The notes beneath the pieces are model-generated. The model was given only the letters and a program-made list of their open reading frames with translations. It did not search any database and was not told where the DNA came from. A stretch of DNA of 64,000 nucleotides from Desulfoluna butyratoxydans (GTDB taxonomy: Bacteria > Desulfobacterota > Desulfobacteria > Desulfobacterales > Desulfolunaceae): contig NZ_CAADHO010000005.1 in the NCBI RefSeq assembly GCF_900699765.1, forward strand, positions 310,001 through 374,000. The letters are read 5' to 3'. The number at the start of each line of letters is the position of its first letter. Positions within the stretch are counted from its first letter, which is position 1. Positions 39,518-49,600 of the stretch are shown here, piece after piece. The position numbers and the translations under genes are program-made.

Positions 39518-39838
39518 ATGACCATCGTCAAACTCATCGCCTCCGCCCTCATCCTCATTGCCGGGGTTGCAAAACTCTTGGGCGTAAAACCCCTGGCCGA
39601 TCAGTTCAAGGAATTCGGACTGCCGAGGCATGCCATGCCCCTCATCGGCGGCCTGGAGGTGTGCCTCGCCATCGGCCTTCAGATAGAAGCCCTCACCCTG
39701 GCGGCATCGGCTCTTCTGGTCGTGACCATGGTCGGAGCCGTGGCCGCCCACGTCAAAACCAGGCATAAGCCGACCCAGAGCTTCCCTGCCCTGGCGGTAC
39801 TCATCCTGGGCGCCGTGATCATGGTCGGGACCTTGTAA
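39518..39838 (+). CDS. DoxX-like small integral membrane protein
   Basis: 106 residues, four hydrophobic segments, in the DoxX-like family by pattern (ALILIAGVAKLLG, LIGGLEVCLAIGL). AAGGAGACCAACC precedes the ATG; 47 bp after the previous stop, so last gene of the dehalogenase operon. DoxX-like proteins often accompany redox or quinone-linked enzymes; the exact role here is unknown. Confidence 0.75.
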   Translation: MTIVKLIASALILIAGVAKLLGVKPLADQFKEFGLPRHAMPLIGGLEVCLAIGLQIEALTLAASALLVVTMVGAVAAHVKTRHKPTQSFPALAVLILGAVIMVGTL

Positions 39839-39873
39839 TCATAAGGACAGCGCCCCTTTTGCAGGGGGCTTTC

Positions 39874-40139
39874 CCCAGGGTTAACGCATTTAAAAAATCA
39901 GTTGCCTCCGGCGGGTCGCTTTTTGAAAAAAGCTCCGCAAAAACTTTCCGGTAATCAAGACGCTTATCTCCAGCACCGCAGGGGCTGAAGATAAGCGCCT
40001 TGATAAACGAAATGAAGAAGAGGGACTATGCTCTGTAGTGACGCATTTTCAAAGAACAAAACCTGTTTATCAAACTTTTCAAAAGTTTGTCCCCCGGCAG
40101 GGCCGCCGGAGGCAAAAATCCAAATGCGTTAACCCTGGG
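39874..40139. repeat. 266-bp element with nested perfect inverted ends
   Basis: Outer ends CCCAGGGTTAACGCATTT (39874-39891) and its perfect 18-bp complement (40122-40139); inner ends GCCTCCGGCGG (39904-39914) and complement (40103-40113). The middle has further small palindromes around CGCTTATCTCCAGC / GCTGAAGATAAGCG and AAACTTTTCAAAAGTTT. No ORF. It may be a non-autonomous mobile element. It occupies most of the gap after the dehalogenase operon. Confidence 0.75.
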
Positions 40140-40276
40140 TCTTTCCCGTACAGCCCTTGACATGGCACACCAAGGGCCGTAAAGCTTGATCTCGCGTCAC
40201 GGTTCTGCCCATGACGACACGTTGATCCAATCCGCTGACGCGGGTCCGCATCAGATCCATACACAAGGAGCTTCCC

Positions 40277-41146
40277 GTGCCGAACATCTCCTCACCCAGC
40301 CTCAGAGGCTACCTTTTCATCTTCGGAGCCGCCCTTCTCTGGGGGCTCCTGGGCCCGGTCTCCCGGTACCTCTTTGCCGCCGGGGTTTCCCTCATTGAAG
40401 CGGGCTTTTTCCGCGCTCTTCTGACCTGGATCATGTTCGGCACCCATGCAGCCGCCAAACGACAGATGGCGGCTAAAAAAAAAGACCTGCCCGTTCTCTT
40501 TGCCTTCGGCTTCGTGGGCATCTCCCTTTTCTACGCCGCCAACATGATGGCCATCGACAAGGGCGGTGCGGCCCTGGCCTCGGTGCTGCTCTACACCGCG
40601 CCCTTCTGGGTGGCCCTCTTCTCCTTCTTTCTCTTCGGGGAACGCATGACCCTGATCAAGGGCATCGCCATGGCCCTTGCCGTGGCAGGGGTCTGGGGCA
40701 TCTGCCTGGACGGAGGCCCCATGGCCGGAGAGTCCATTGCCACGGCCGTGCTCTGGGGACTCACCGCAGGGATCTGCTACTCCCTCTACTACATCATCGG
40801 TAAAATGTTTTCGGGGACCTACGCCCCGTACACCCTCTTCTTCTGGATCCTTCCCACGGGTATCCTGGGCCTTCTCCCCTTTGTGGAGTTCACCCCCAAA
40901 ACACCCGTCATCTGGTTCCAGCTCCTGCTTCTGGCCTTCTTCTCTTACAGCGCCAACAGCTTCTACTACCTGGGCCTGCGCACCCTGGCCCCCACACGGG
41001 CCGTCCTCACCGCCACCCTGGAACCGGTGGTGGCCACCTTCTTTGCCTGGCTCCTCTGGAACGAGACCCTGGGCGTTTTAGGATACGGGGGAAGCGTCCT
41101 CATCCTCACCGGGGTACTTCTCACCATCCTGGCACCTGAGCGATAA
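40277..41146 (+). CDS. DMT-superfamily (EamA) transporter
   Basis: 289 residues, ten helices in two EamA repeats; the second ends TRAVLTATLEPVVATFFAWLLWNETL as usual (read in two parts). GTG start at 40277, six bases after AAGGAG. Monocistronic. Substrate unknown; only distantly similar to the DMT protein at 23236. Confidence 0.88.
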   Translation: MPNISSPSLRGYLFIFGAALLWGLLGPVSRYLFAAGVSLIEAGFFRALLTWIMFGTHAAAKRQMAAKKKDLPVLFAFGFVGISLFYAANMMAIDKGGAALASVLLYTAPFWVALFSFFLFGERMTLIKGIAMALAVAGVWGICLDGGPMAGESIATAVLWGLTAGICYSLYYIIGKMFSGTYAPYTLFFWILPTGILGLLPFVEFTPKTPVIWFQLLLLAFFSYSANSFYYLGLRTLAPTRAVLTATLEPVVATFFAWLLWNETLGVLGYGGSVLILTGVLLTILAPER

Positions 41147-41341
41147 ACGCGTGGAGGATCAAACGGGACGAGAACGCTGTATGGTTTCAACAAGTCATGA
41201 TCTCCCCACAAGATCGGCCCTTAAATCAAATCCGTCATCATGACACCGTGCCGTGAGGCCCTCAGCCCGCAGGGTGCACTCTGTGCACCATGTCCGGGGA
41301 GCCAAAACTCTTGGCGTTATGGGGTATCAGAGACTGACTGC

Positions 41342-41956
41342 CTACCCGAAAAATTCAAGGGTCTGCGGGAAGCTCTCTTTATGAGGCGCCATCGTTTTCC
41401 CCAGCCAGGCGATGGTCTCCCCCAGGTTCTTCATGTTGGCCAGCCCTTCGGCGTCTTCCAGCACGTCACCCTTGTTGAGTCCCTGACCAAGGTTCCAGTA
41501 GGTGGAGCCGGGCACGATCATCTGGGACATCATGAACATGTGGTTGATGGTATCAAAGACATGGGTGGCGCCACCCCGTCGTACGGCCACCACCGCAGCC
41601 CCGATCTTTCCCCTGAAAGCCCTGTCGTTGGCCAGGGCCACCATGCCGGAGCGATCAAGGAGGGCCTTGAGCTCGGCCGTCACATCGGTGAAATAGGTGG
41701 GAGAGCCCAGAATAATGGCATCGGCCCGGACCATCTTGGCCATGACCTCGTTAAAGCTGTCCTTTTTCAAAATGCAGCACCCGTCTTTTTTTTCAAAACA
41801 ACTCCCGCAGGCGGTGCACCCCCGCATGGATTTTCCGCCGATACGAACCGTCTCGGTCTCCCAACCCGCCGCCTCAAGGGGGGCGAGCACATGATTTATA
41901 AGCGTTTCCGTGTTTCCGCCCTTTCGCGGGCTTCCGTTGACGGCAATGGCGTACAT
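41342..41956 (-). CDS. Iron-sulfur flavoprotein / NADPH-dependent FMN reductase family
   Basis: 204 residues, flavodoxin-like fold. The phosphate loop is NGSPRKGGNTETL; a cysteine-rich insert CTACGSCFEKKDGC fits the compact Cys motif of archaeal/anaerobe iron-sulfur flavoproteins; the ILGSPTYFTDVTAELK flavin segment follows. Probably an FMN-dependent quinone, chromate or oxygen-stress reductase. The ATG at 41956 follows AAGGAG by eight bases. It is divergent from an HxlR-type regulator, the common arrangement for regulated flavin reductases. Confidence 0.87.
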   Translation of the reverse strand: MYAIAVNGSPRKGGNTETLINHVLAPLEAAGWETETVRIGGKSMRGCTACGSCFEKKDGCCILKKDSFNEVMAKMVRADAIILGSPTYFTDVTAELKALLDRSGMVALANDRAFRGKIGAAVVAVRRGGATHVFDTINHMFMMSQMIVPGSTYWNLGQGLNKGDVLEDAEGLANMKNLGETIAWLGKTMAPHKESFPQTLEFFG

Positions 41957-42096
41957 ACCTGTTTCTCCTTGTGGATTCATGGATGGAGCGGACAAAGTCC
42001 CTCCCCACGGTTTTTATCTGGTTTTAGGGGTGCAGCACACGTGCCCCCTTGACCGTTCCTGACAGGTGCACTATCCATAAGGGAGCCCTGTTTCGC

Positions 42097-42123
42097 AAGT
42101 ACGGTATTTATTGTGCCATACTT
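42097..42123. promoter_or_regulatory. Candidate HxlR operator
   Basis: AAGTACGG (42097-42104) and CCATACTT (42116-42123) match as an inverted repeat at 7 of 8 positions. The TACT/AGTA half-sites fit known YodB/HxlR-type operators. It lies in the 195-bp divergent gap, 28 bp before the hxlR-type start. Confidence 0.5.
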
Positions 42124-42151
42124 ACAAAAAAGATACCTTTGGAGACCGACC

Positions 42152-42565
42152 ATGCCCGAACCCTGCAAAATCAAAGAACTTAAGGGGAAAACATACCGAT
42201 GCTACTTTGAATTGACGCTTTCTGTCATCGGAGGCAAGTGGAAACCCATCATTCTCAACCACCTGGCCTTGGAACAGATCATGCGCTTTGGAGAGCTGAC
42301 CCGCAGCATCCCGGAGATCACCCAGCGCATGCTGACCAAACAGCTCCGAGAGCTTGAGGCCGACGGCCTCGTGCACCGAGAAGTCTATCGTGAGGTTCCC
42401 CCCAGGGTCGAATACTCCCTGACCGCCCTGGGATACACCATCATCCCCATCCTCCAGCACATGCGCCAGTGGGGCGTGGACTACGAAAAGCACCTGGGCG
42501 GCGAAGGCCTGTTTGAAGACGAAGGGTTTGAATGCGCCGAGCCCCCGGAGCTGCTCGCCCTGTAG
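42152..42565 (+). CDS. HxlR-family winged-helix transcriptional regulator
   Basis: 137 residues. Typical opening with a conserved early Cys (KTYRCYFELTLSVIGGKWKP), winged helix ILNHLALEQIMRFGEL...ITQRMLTKQLRELEADGLV and the EYSLTALG wing. The ATG at 42152 follows TTGGAGACC. Family members sense quinones, aldehydes or disulfide stress through the N-terminal Cys; it probably controls the divergent flavoprotein and itself. Confidence 0.9.
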   Translation: MPEPCKIKELKGKTYRCYFELTLSVIGGKWKPIILNHLALEQIMRFGELTRSIPEITQRMLTKQLRELEADGLVHREVYREVPPRVEYSLTALGYTIIPILQHMRQWGVDYEKHLGGEGLFEDEGFECAEPPELLAL

Positions 42566-42617
42566 GGCCGGAAGATCAGCATACCCCATAAGCCCCCGCA
42601 GGGACCGCTTCACCGCA

Positions 42618-44219
42618 TCAGGCCGGTCCCTGCTCCGGCACCGGCAACCCGAGGCGTCCCACGGCATGGGCTGCCAGGCCTGCCCCGGCCTCGGCAAAGA
42701 CATTCAGGGCCACATCGGCCCCGGCCTCCTTTAACCTCTCCACCTCATCGTCATAACGGGCCACGGCTGCCAGAGTCCCTGTGTAACCGAACTGCTTGAA
42801 CCTCTGAATGGCTGAAAGGGTGGACTCAAAGTTGTTCAAGGCCAGTACCACCAGCTTCACCCGCCCGTCCGGAGTGGGAAGCCGCCGCCAGAAGTCAAGA
42901 TCGGTCACATCGGCCTGCACAATACTCCGCCCCTGCATTTCATGGCCTGCCACGGTCTCCTTGTCGTAATCGATTCCCAGGACAACCTCGCCGTACTTCC
43001 CCTGAAACCAGTCGTAGGCCCCCACCCCGGTTCGCCCCATACCGATAACGACAATATCCGCAGATTTCCGCTCATACGGTGCTTCCTCAGGATGACGCTC
43101 ACAGGTTTCACACCGTTTCAGCATGTCGGCCAGACGGTCAAACAACCGGTCCGAGTAGGTGTTCAAAGGCGATGCCAGGATAAAGGAGACAGACAGGGCA
43201 ATGGCCATCACCACCAGCCACCGGGGATCCAGCCTGCCCACGGATGCGGCAAGGGAACAGACGATGAGCCCGAACTCGCTGTAATTGGAGAGGTTCGCCA
43301 TGGTCATAAAGGAGGTCCGGGCCTTTAGGCGGAACCGGGTGAAGACCAGAAAATAGAGGGCCATTTTAAGGGGAAGCAGGGCCACCAGGATCCCCACAGC
43401 CGCAAACCCCGCAGCCCCTGGAACGCCTCGCAGCCCGATATCAAGGAAAAAACCCACCAGCAGCACATCCTTGATGCTCATCAGGGAATTTGCCATCTCC
43501 TTGGCCCGGGGATGCGGCGCCATGAGCATGCCCAGGATCAGAGCCCCTAAATCCGGTTTCAGCCGAACCAGGTCAAAGATATGAGCCCCTGCGATGAGGG
43601 CCGCGAACAACCCGAATAGCACCATCAGCTCCCCGTGGCCGATGCGGTCCATCACCAGGAGAAAGAGCTTTCTCACCACGGGAAGAAGCGCAATGCCCCC
43701 AATGGCCATCACCGAGGGCACCTTACCGGTTGCCGCCGTCAGGTAGATCACCGCCAGGATATCCTGAATAACGAGCACGCCGATGGCTGTGCGGCCGTTG
43801 AGGGAATCCATGCGCCCCTGCTCGTCGAGGATCTTGACGGCAAAGACGGTGCTGGAAAAACTCAGGGCAAAGGCCAGGAGCAGCGCGGTCCTCATGTCGA
43901 TTGCAAGGAAAAAACGCAGCCCGGAGTACCCCAGACAGAACAGGGCCCCTCCCATGGTGGCCACGGTGAGAGCCATGTGCAGGGATGCCCCGGCCCACAC
44001 CTCCGGCTTCACGAGGTTCCTGATCCTCAGCTTCAGCCCGATGGTAAACAGAAGCAGGGTCACCCCCACATCCGAGGCGGCCTGGAGCATGGGGGTGGAC
44101 TCAAAGCCAAACCCGCTGAGGCACAGCCCGGCCACAAGAAACCCCACCAGGGGAGGCAGCCCCAGGCGGTACATCAGGTAGCCCAGCACAAAGGCCACGG
44201 TAAGGACAACAGGGTCCAT
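42618..44219 (-). CDS. Kef-type (CPA2) cation/proton antiporter with RCK domain
   Basis: 533 residues. About 12 membrane helices (1-370), with LVAGLCLSGFGF, LALSFSSTVFAVKIL and VLVIQDILAVIYL in family order. A cytoplasmic TrkA-N/RCK Rossmann domain follows (VVIGMGRTGVGAYDWF, GIDYDKETV). Likely K+/H+ or Na+/H+ exchange. It starts 27 bp after the TolC-fusion gene of the efflux operon, with AGAAGGA before the ATG, so it may be co-transcribed; a functional link with efflux is not obvious. Confidence 0.9.
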   Translation of the reverse strand: MDPVVLTVAFVLGYLMYRLGLPPLVGFLVAGLCLSGFGFESTPMLQAASDVGVTLLLFTIGLKLRIRNLVKPEVWAGASLHMALTVATMGGALFCLGYSGLRFFLAIDMRTALLLAFALSFSSTVFAVKILDEQGRMDSLNGRTAIGVLVIQDILAVIYLTAATGKVPSVMAIGGIALLPVVRKLFLLVMDRIGHGELMVLFGLFAALIAGAHIFDLVRLKPDLGALILGMLMAPHPRAKEMANSLMSIKDVLLVGFFLDIGLRGVPGAAGFAAVGILVALLPLKMALYFLVFTRFRLKARTSFMTMANLSNYSEFGLIVCSLAASVGRLDPRWLVVMAIALSVSFILASPLNTYSDRLFDRLADMLKRCETCERHPEEAPYERKSADIVVIGMGRTGVGAYDWFQGKYGEVVLGIDYDKETVAGHEMQGRSIVQADVTDLDFWRRLPTPDGRVKLVVLALNNFESTLSAIQRFKQFGYTGTLAAVARYDDEVERLKEAGADVALNVFAEAGAGLAAHAVGRLGLPVPEQGPA

Positions 44220-44246
44220 GGGGTTTGATCCTTCTCTTATGGCATG

Positions 44247-46616
44247 TCACTGGGAGAAATAGGCCTCGATCAGGTCGAACCAGACATCCCGTTCGGCCTC
44301 GTCGGCATAGAGGAAAAAATCGCCCACGGATCGCTGCACCTCCATGAGATCCGTAAGGAAGTCATAAACAGCGTTGGCCGCCTGCTGCTCGGCCACAAGG
44401 GCAAGGTTCTGTGCATCGAGGAGGTCGATGATGGAGAGCACGCCACGGACATAAGAGTCCGTCACCAACTGAAGGTTGTTGGCCGCGGATGCTGCCGCGT
44501 CCTTGGAAAGGCGTATCCCCGGATAGGAAGCCCGGACGCGGTTCATGGCCACAACAGCCCTCTGGCTGATGCGTGCCGCCGCAGCTTCGCGCTCCCTGCC
44601 GAGCCGCTGGATCTCTTCCCTTGCCTGCCTCAACTCTGCCGACCTTTCCCCTCCGCTGAACAGAGGAAGGGAGGCTGTGACCCCGACGGTCCAGTTGGTG
44701 TCATCCGGGACTTCGGGGGTGGTGGGGGGAAACTCGGTACCGTCACCGCTTTTATCAAAGACCTCGGTGACGTTGCCGACAAGCTCAAAGGTGGGGAGCC
44801 AGAACTCTCTCTTGGCCGCGGTCAGCACCCGCATACGTGCGGTGATCAGGGCGTCGATGGCCCTGAGTTCCGGGGCCTTGACCCGACTCTCTTCAGCAAA
44901 GAAATCACTCAGGACACGAACCCTTCGGGGCGTCTCCAGATAAGGAAAAATCCGGGGTTCCCCCACCACGGACACCGGATCCCTGATCCCCGTCTCTGCT
45001 GGGGCAAAGGCCTCGGTCAAGGGCCGGTCCATGATGCGGTTCATCTCGCTCCTGGCGTCAAGAAGCGAAGATTCGGCGTTCAAAGCGTCCTGGAGGCGGT
45101 TGGCCAGCTCACTCTCCCAGCGGTACACCTCTTCAGGGCCTGCCGCGCCCACGGAAACACGGACCTTGGCCCGCTCCAGGTTGGCGCGGGTCAGCTTGAG
45201 GTTGTCGGTCTGTATGTTGAGGACCGCCTCGGCCCTGAGCACATTGAGGTAGGCAACGGCCGCGCTGTTGATGATATCAAGCCGAAGGGTCTCCCGATCT
45301 TCCTCAAGGGCTTTTTGGGTTTGTTTCGACACCGTATAGGCCGACCAGGCCTTGTCCGAATAAATGACCTGGCTGCCGGTTATGGAGCCGGACCATGTCT
45401 TTTCCGGCCTCTGGCCCTGGGCCGCCCTTGCCCTGTCGTCGTCAATCATTCTGGCCTCTGAGCCGAGCCCCAGTTGCGGCAACAGGTCGGCCCGTGATTT
45501 CTTGACATCCTCCAGGCCTGAGGCCACGGCCCTGTCCAGTGCTTTCAAATCGAGGTTGGCGCGCACCGACTCGGTGACGGCCCCTTCTAGGGTCAGGCGC
45601 CTTCCCACGCCCTCGACGTTGTTGTTGAGAAGCTCCGCACCGGTGATGATGTCCCACTTCGGGTAGACTTCGATGGCCTTTGCCGTGGCCCAGTTGATGG
45701 TCAGGCTCTGCCCACGACTGAAGAAAACCGGAAGGTCTCCGGCGTTTTTCCCGCGAAGCACCTCCATGATATTGACGGCAACGCTTCGGGCAAGGTGCTG
45801 AATGTTCGATTTGGGGGTCATGGTCGCCAGAATCCCGGTCTCCACATCGGCCATGCCCCAGAAAGAAAAGCTGGGCAGCATCCTGTCGATGAACCCCGCC
45901 ACCAGTTTTTCAAACTCATCCGGGGGCATGCGAAGCAGAGAGGTCACAAACACCGCTTCGGTTGAAGGGGTAAGCTTTTCCAAGGTTTTCTCAGCGCTGA
46001 CGTCATAGGCGATAAGCTTGATCCCAAGGCCGTGCTCTTCTTCAAAAGCCGTCATATGCTTTGCGACATCCTGGAGCGCATTGATTTCAAACTGGTCGGC
46101 GATGACCGTCAGGGTTTTAAACGGTGCGATGTCCGTAAAGGTCGTCATCTCCTTGGAGATACTCTTCTGCACGTTGATATAATTAAGGTTCGGCACACCG
46201 CTGGTGCCATCCTTGAAGGGAAGCTCCTGGAGCCTGTCATCCACGATAAAAGGAGCGATGACAGGTCGTTTCAGACCCCTTCGGCGGCAGGCTTCGTCGC
46301 TGGCCACAACCCCAAGGGCCACGATAATGTCCACGTCGGGCGCCTCAAGGAGGGTATCCAGGGCAGCGGTCACTGCACCGACGTTCCATCCGCCGTCCAG
46401 GGTTCGGTTTGACGGAAACCGGATATCGAACTCCCCTTCGGCCAGGGTGATGATCTCCTCCTTAAAAACCTCGAGGGAATCAGGGTACCTGGCCCAAGGC
46501 CCGTCGGTCACGATCCCTATACGGGCAACAGGGAGCCCCGTGACGGCCACCGCCGAGGAAGCCAGGGTGAGCAGCGTGACCAGCATGATGGCGAAACAGG
46601 TGGATGTACGTGTCAT
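44247..46616 (-). CDS. Fusion of periplasmic binding-protein-like domain with TolC-type outer-membrane factor
   Basis: 789 residues, against about 450-500 for ordinary TolC-family proteins. Signal peptide 1-24. Residues about 30-350 read as an ABC_sub_bind-like periplasmic fold (VARIGIVTDGPWARYPDSLE, VDIIVALGVVASDEA, KTLTVIADQFEINALQD, EAVFVTSLLRMPPDEF). Residues about 365-789 are an outer-membrane efflux protein with duplicated OEP helices (LDIINSAAVAYLNVLRAEAVL, SYVRGVLSIIDLLDAQNLAL). The frame is continuous with no sign of an error. It is the outer-membrane channel of the RND operon. The extra domain may present or sense substrate in the periplasm (inference). Confidence 0.88.
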   Translation of the reverse strand: MTRTSTCFAIMLVTLLTLASSAVAVTGLPVARIGIVTDGPWARYPDSLEVFKEEIITLAEGEFDIRFPSNRTLDGGWNVGAVTAALDTLLEAPDVDIIVALGVVASDEACRRRGLKRPVIAPFIVDDRLQELPFKDGTSGVPNLNYINVQKSISKEMTTFTDIAPFKTLTVIADQFEINALQDVAKHMTAFEEEHGLGIKLIAYDVSAEKTLEKLTPSTEAVFVTSLLRMPPDEFEKLVAGFIDRMLPSFSFWGMADVETGILATMTPKSNIQHLARSVAVNIMEVLRGKNAGDLPVFFSRGQSLTINWATAKAIEVYPKWDIITGAELLNNNVEGVGRRLTLEGAVTESVRANLDLKALDRAVASGLEDVKKSRADLLPQLGLGSEARMIDDDRARAAQGQRPEKTWSGSITGSQVIYSDKAWSAYTVSKQTQKALEEDRETLRLDIINSAAVAYLNVLRAEAVLNIQTDNLKLTRANLERAKVRVSVGAAGPEEVYRWESELANRLQDALNAESSLLDARSEMNRIMDRPLTEAFAPAETGIRDPVSVVGEPRIFPYLETPRRVRVLSDFFAEESRVKAPELRAIDALITARMRVLTAAKREFWLPTFELVGNVTEVFDKSGDGTEFPPTTPEVPDDTNWTVGVTASLPLFSGGERSAELRQAREEIQRLGREREAAAARISQRAVVAMNRVRASYPGIRLSKDAAASAANNLQLVTDSYVRGVLSIIDLLDAQNLALVAEQQAANAVYDFLTDLMEVQRSVGDFFLYADEAERDVWFDLIEAYFSQ

Positions 46617-46640
46617 GGTTGAACTCCCGGCATATAGGGT

Positions 46641-49600
46641 TCATCCCTGGGAAGGGATCTTGTAGAAGATGACATAAAGAACCGGAACGACGATGAGGGT
46701 CAGAAGCGTGGCAAAACTGAGGCCGGCCATGATGGTCACGGCCATGGCCCTGAAGAAGACATCCGGCAACAGCGGAATCATGCCAAGAACCGTGGTGATG
46801 GCAGCCATGCACACCGGCCTCATCCTGCTCACCGCCGAGTCCACCACCGCCATGTAAGGGGCCTTGCCCCCGCCCAGCTCGATATTGATCTGATCAATGA
46901 GAACAATGGCACTCTTGATCATCATGCCCGTAAGGCTCAAAAATCCCAGCAGGGCCATAAAGTCAAAGGGCAGGTCAAATATAAGGAGCCCCATGGAGAC
47001 CCCGATAATGGCAAGGGGTACGGTGAGCCAGATGATCAGGGGCTGTCTCAGGCAGTTGAAAAGCATAATCACGATGAGCACCATCAGCATGAAGGTGACG
47101 GGCATGGAACCGGCCAGCTTCTCCCTTGCCTTGGCAGAGTCTTCGAATTCACCGCCCCACTCCATGGAGAACCCCGGAGGGATCTCAATGGCCTCGATCT
47201 TGGTCTTGACGTCCCCTAAGATGGAGCTTGCCAGGATCCCGGGCTTGTTTTCGCACTTTGTCGTGATGGTCATCTTCCGGTCCCGACGATAGATCATGGA
47301 GTCTTCCCAGTCCGTCGTAAAATCGGATACCACCTGATACACGGGAACGGTTTTCCGCGTGGCCGGGCTCCACACCTGAAGACTCCGGATATTTTCCACG
47401 TCCAGGCGCTCCTCTTCGGGCTGCCGCGCGATGATGGAGATCAGCTCATCACCCTCCCGGTAAATGCCCATGGTGGTCCCGATGACGTTCATCTCCAGGG
47501 CCCGGGCCAGATCGGATCGCGAAATGCCCGCCAGCCGGGCCCGGGTGTCGTCGAACTGGGGCCGGATGGTCTTCACCCGCTGCCGCCAGTCGTCCCTCAC
47601 CGCATAGGTATTCGGGTGGGCAAGGAGGATATCCTTGGCCTGATTTGAAAGCTGCCTCAAAATAACGGGGTCCGGACCGCTGAACCGCACCTCCACGGCA
47701 CCGCTTGACGGACCGAGCTTGAACTTCTCCAATATGGGCTGGGCCTCGGGAAACTCATCGCTCAAATAGGCCAGGTACTCTTCAATAATGTCCCCGATCA
47801 CCCTGTAATCATTAACGGAGACGAGAATCAGGCCAAAGCCTTTGTCCCTGGAAGTCTCCGGGTTAAAGGTGAGCATGAACCGGGGCGCCCCCTCGCCGAT
47901 GTACGACGCTGTGGAGACCACCCGTTCGTCCTCCAGAAGCCGCTTTTCAATCTTGGCGATGTCTGCCGTGGTCTGGCGAATATCTGTGCCTGCCGGGAGC
48001 CAGTAGTTGATCATGAACTGCGGCCGCGTGGATTCCGGGAAAAAACTGTTCTTCAGCATGCCGAACCCGGTGATAGCAAAAAACAACAGACCGATCATCA
48101 CCGCCATGGTGATCCAGCGCCACTTGATGCACATCTTGAGAAAGGCCTTGTAACCCACAAAAATCACGCCGCGATACGGATCTTTCTCCTCTGTCTCATC
48201 CCCTTGAGTGGCCTTGCTTTTGAGAAACATGGTGCAGAACAGCGGGGTAATGGTGATACCGATAACCCAGCTGCTCATAAGGGAAATGAGCATCACCTGA
48301 AACAGGGAGCGGCAGTACTCCCCGGTGGAGTCCTGGGAGACACCGATGGCCGCAAAGGCCAGCACCGCGATGACCGTGGCACCGAACAGGGGCCAGAGGT
48401 TCTGGTCCACCACCTCCTTTGCCGCCTTGATGCGATTCATCCCCGACTCGATGCGTATGAGCATCCCCTCGGTGATGACAATGGCGTTGTCCACCAACAT
48501 GCCCAGGGCGATGACAAGGGCCCCCAGGGAGATCCTCTCCAGGTTGATGGCAAGGATCTTCATGATCACCAGGGTGGCAAGGACCGTCAGGGCCAGGACC
48601 ACCCCGATGAGAAGACCGCTCCGAAACCCCATGAAGAGCAGAAGCACCACCACCACAATGAGAACGGCCTGGATAAAATTGCTCACAAACCCGTTCACCG
48701 CTTTGGAGACATCATCGGACTGGAAGTTGACAACCCCCATCTCCATACCCACCGGCCTCTGGTTTTCAAGCTCCGCAAGCCGTGCCTTGACCGCCTCCCC
48801 CATGGAGACCACGTTGCCCCCCGGTACCACGGAGATGCCGATGGAGATGGCCGGGGACCCGTTGAAGTGAAGCACCCTGGACGGCGGCGTGACATACCCA
48901 CGCTTCACGTCGGCAACGTCCTTGAGATAAATGACACGGTCCGATTCCGGATCCCGCACCTGGAGATTGGCGATATCCTCAACCGAGTCGAAACTGCCCG
49001 TGGGATTGATTCGGATGTACTCGGGTCCCACCTTCACCGAACCGGACTCCACCACAAGGTTCTGATCCTTCAAGGCGGAGTAGATACTGTCCAGGCCGAT
49101 GCCAAGGCGAGCGATGCGCGCCCGGGAAATCTCCACGAAGACCGCTTCGTCCTGAAGCCCCCAGAGGGTAATCTTGGCAACGCCGGGCACCAGCAGGAGT
49201 TCTTTTCTCAGAAACTTCATGTACTCCTTGAGCTCCTCGTAGGAGTACCCCTCTCCGGTGACGGCAAGGAGAATGCCGTACACGTCGCCAAAGCTGTCGT
49301 TGACGATGGAGGGGTGGGTCCCCGGAGGCAACTGGGACTGAATGTCCCCCACCTTGCGCCGCAGCTCGTCCCAGACTTGAGGAAGGGTGTGCTTGTCGTA
49401 TTGATCCTTGATGGTCACCGTCACGATGGACCCTCCGGCCCGGGAGGTGGACTCCACATAATCGAGCTGAGGCATCTGCTGGATGGCCGTCTCAATACGA
49501 TCCGTGACCTCGTCGGCCACCTCCATGGGGGTGGCCCCGGGATACGGGGTGAGAACAACGGCATTTTTTACGGTAAACTCGGGATCCTCCAGGCGGCCCA

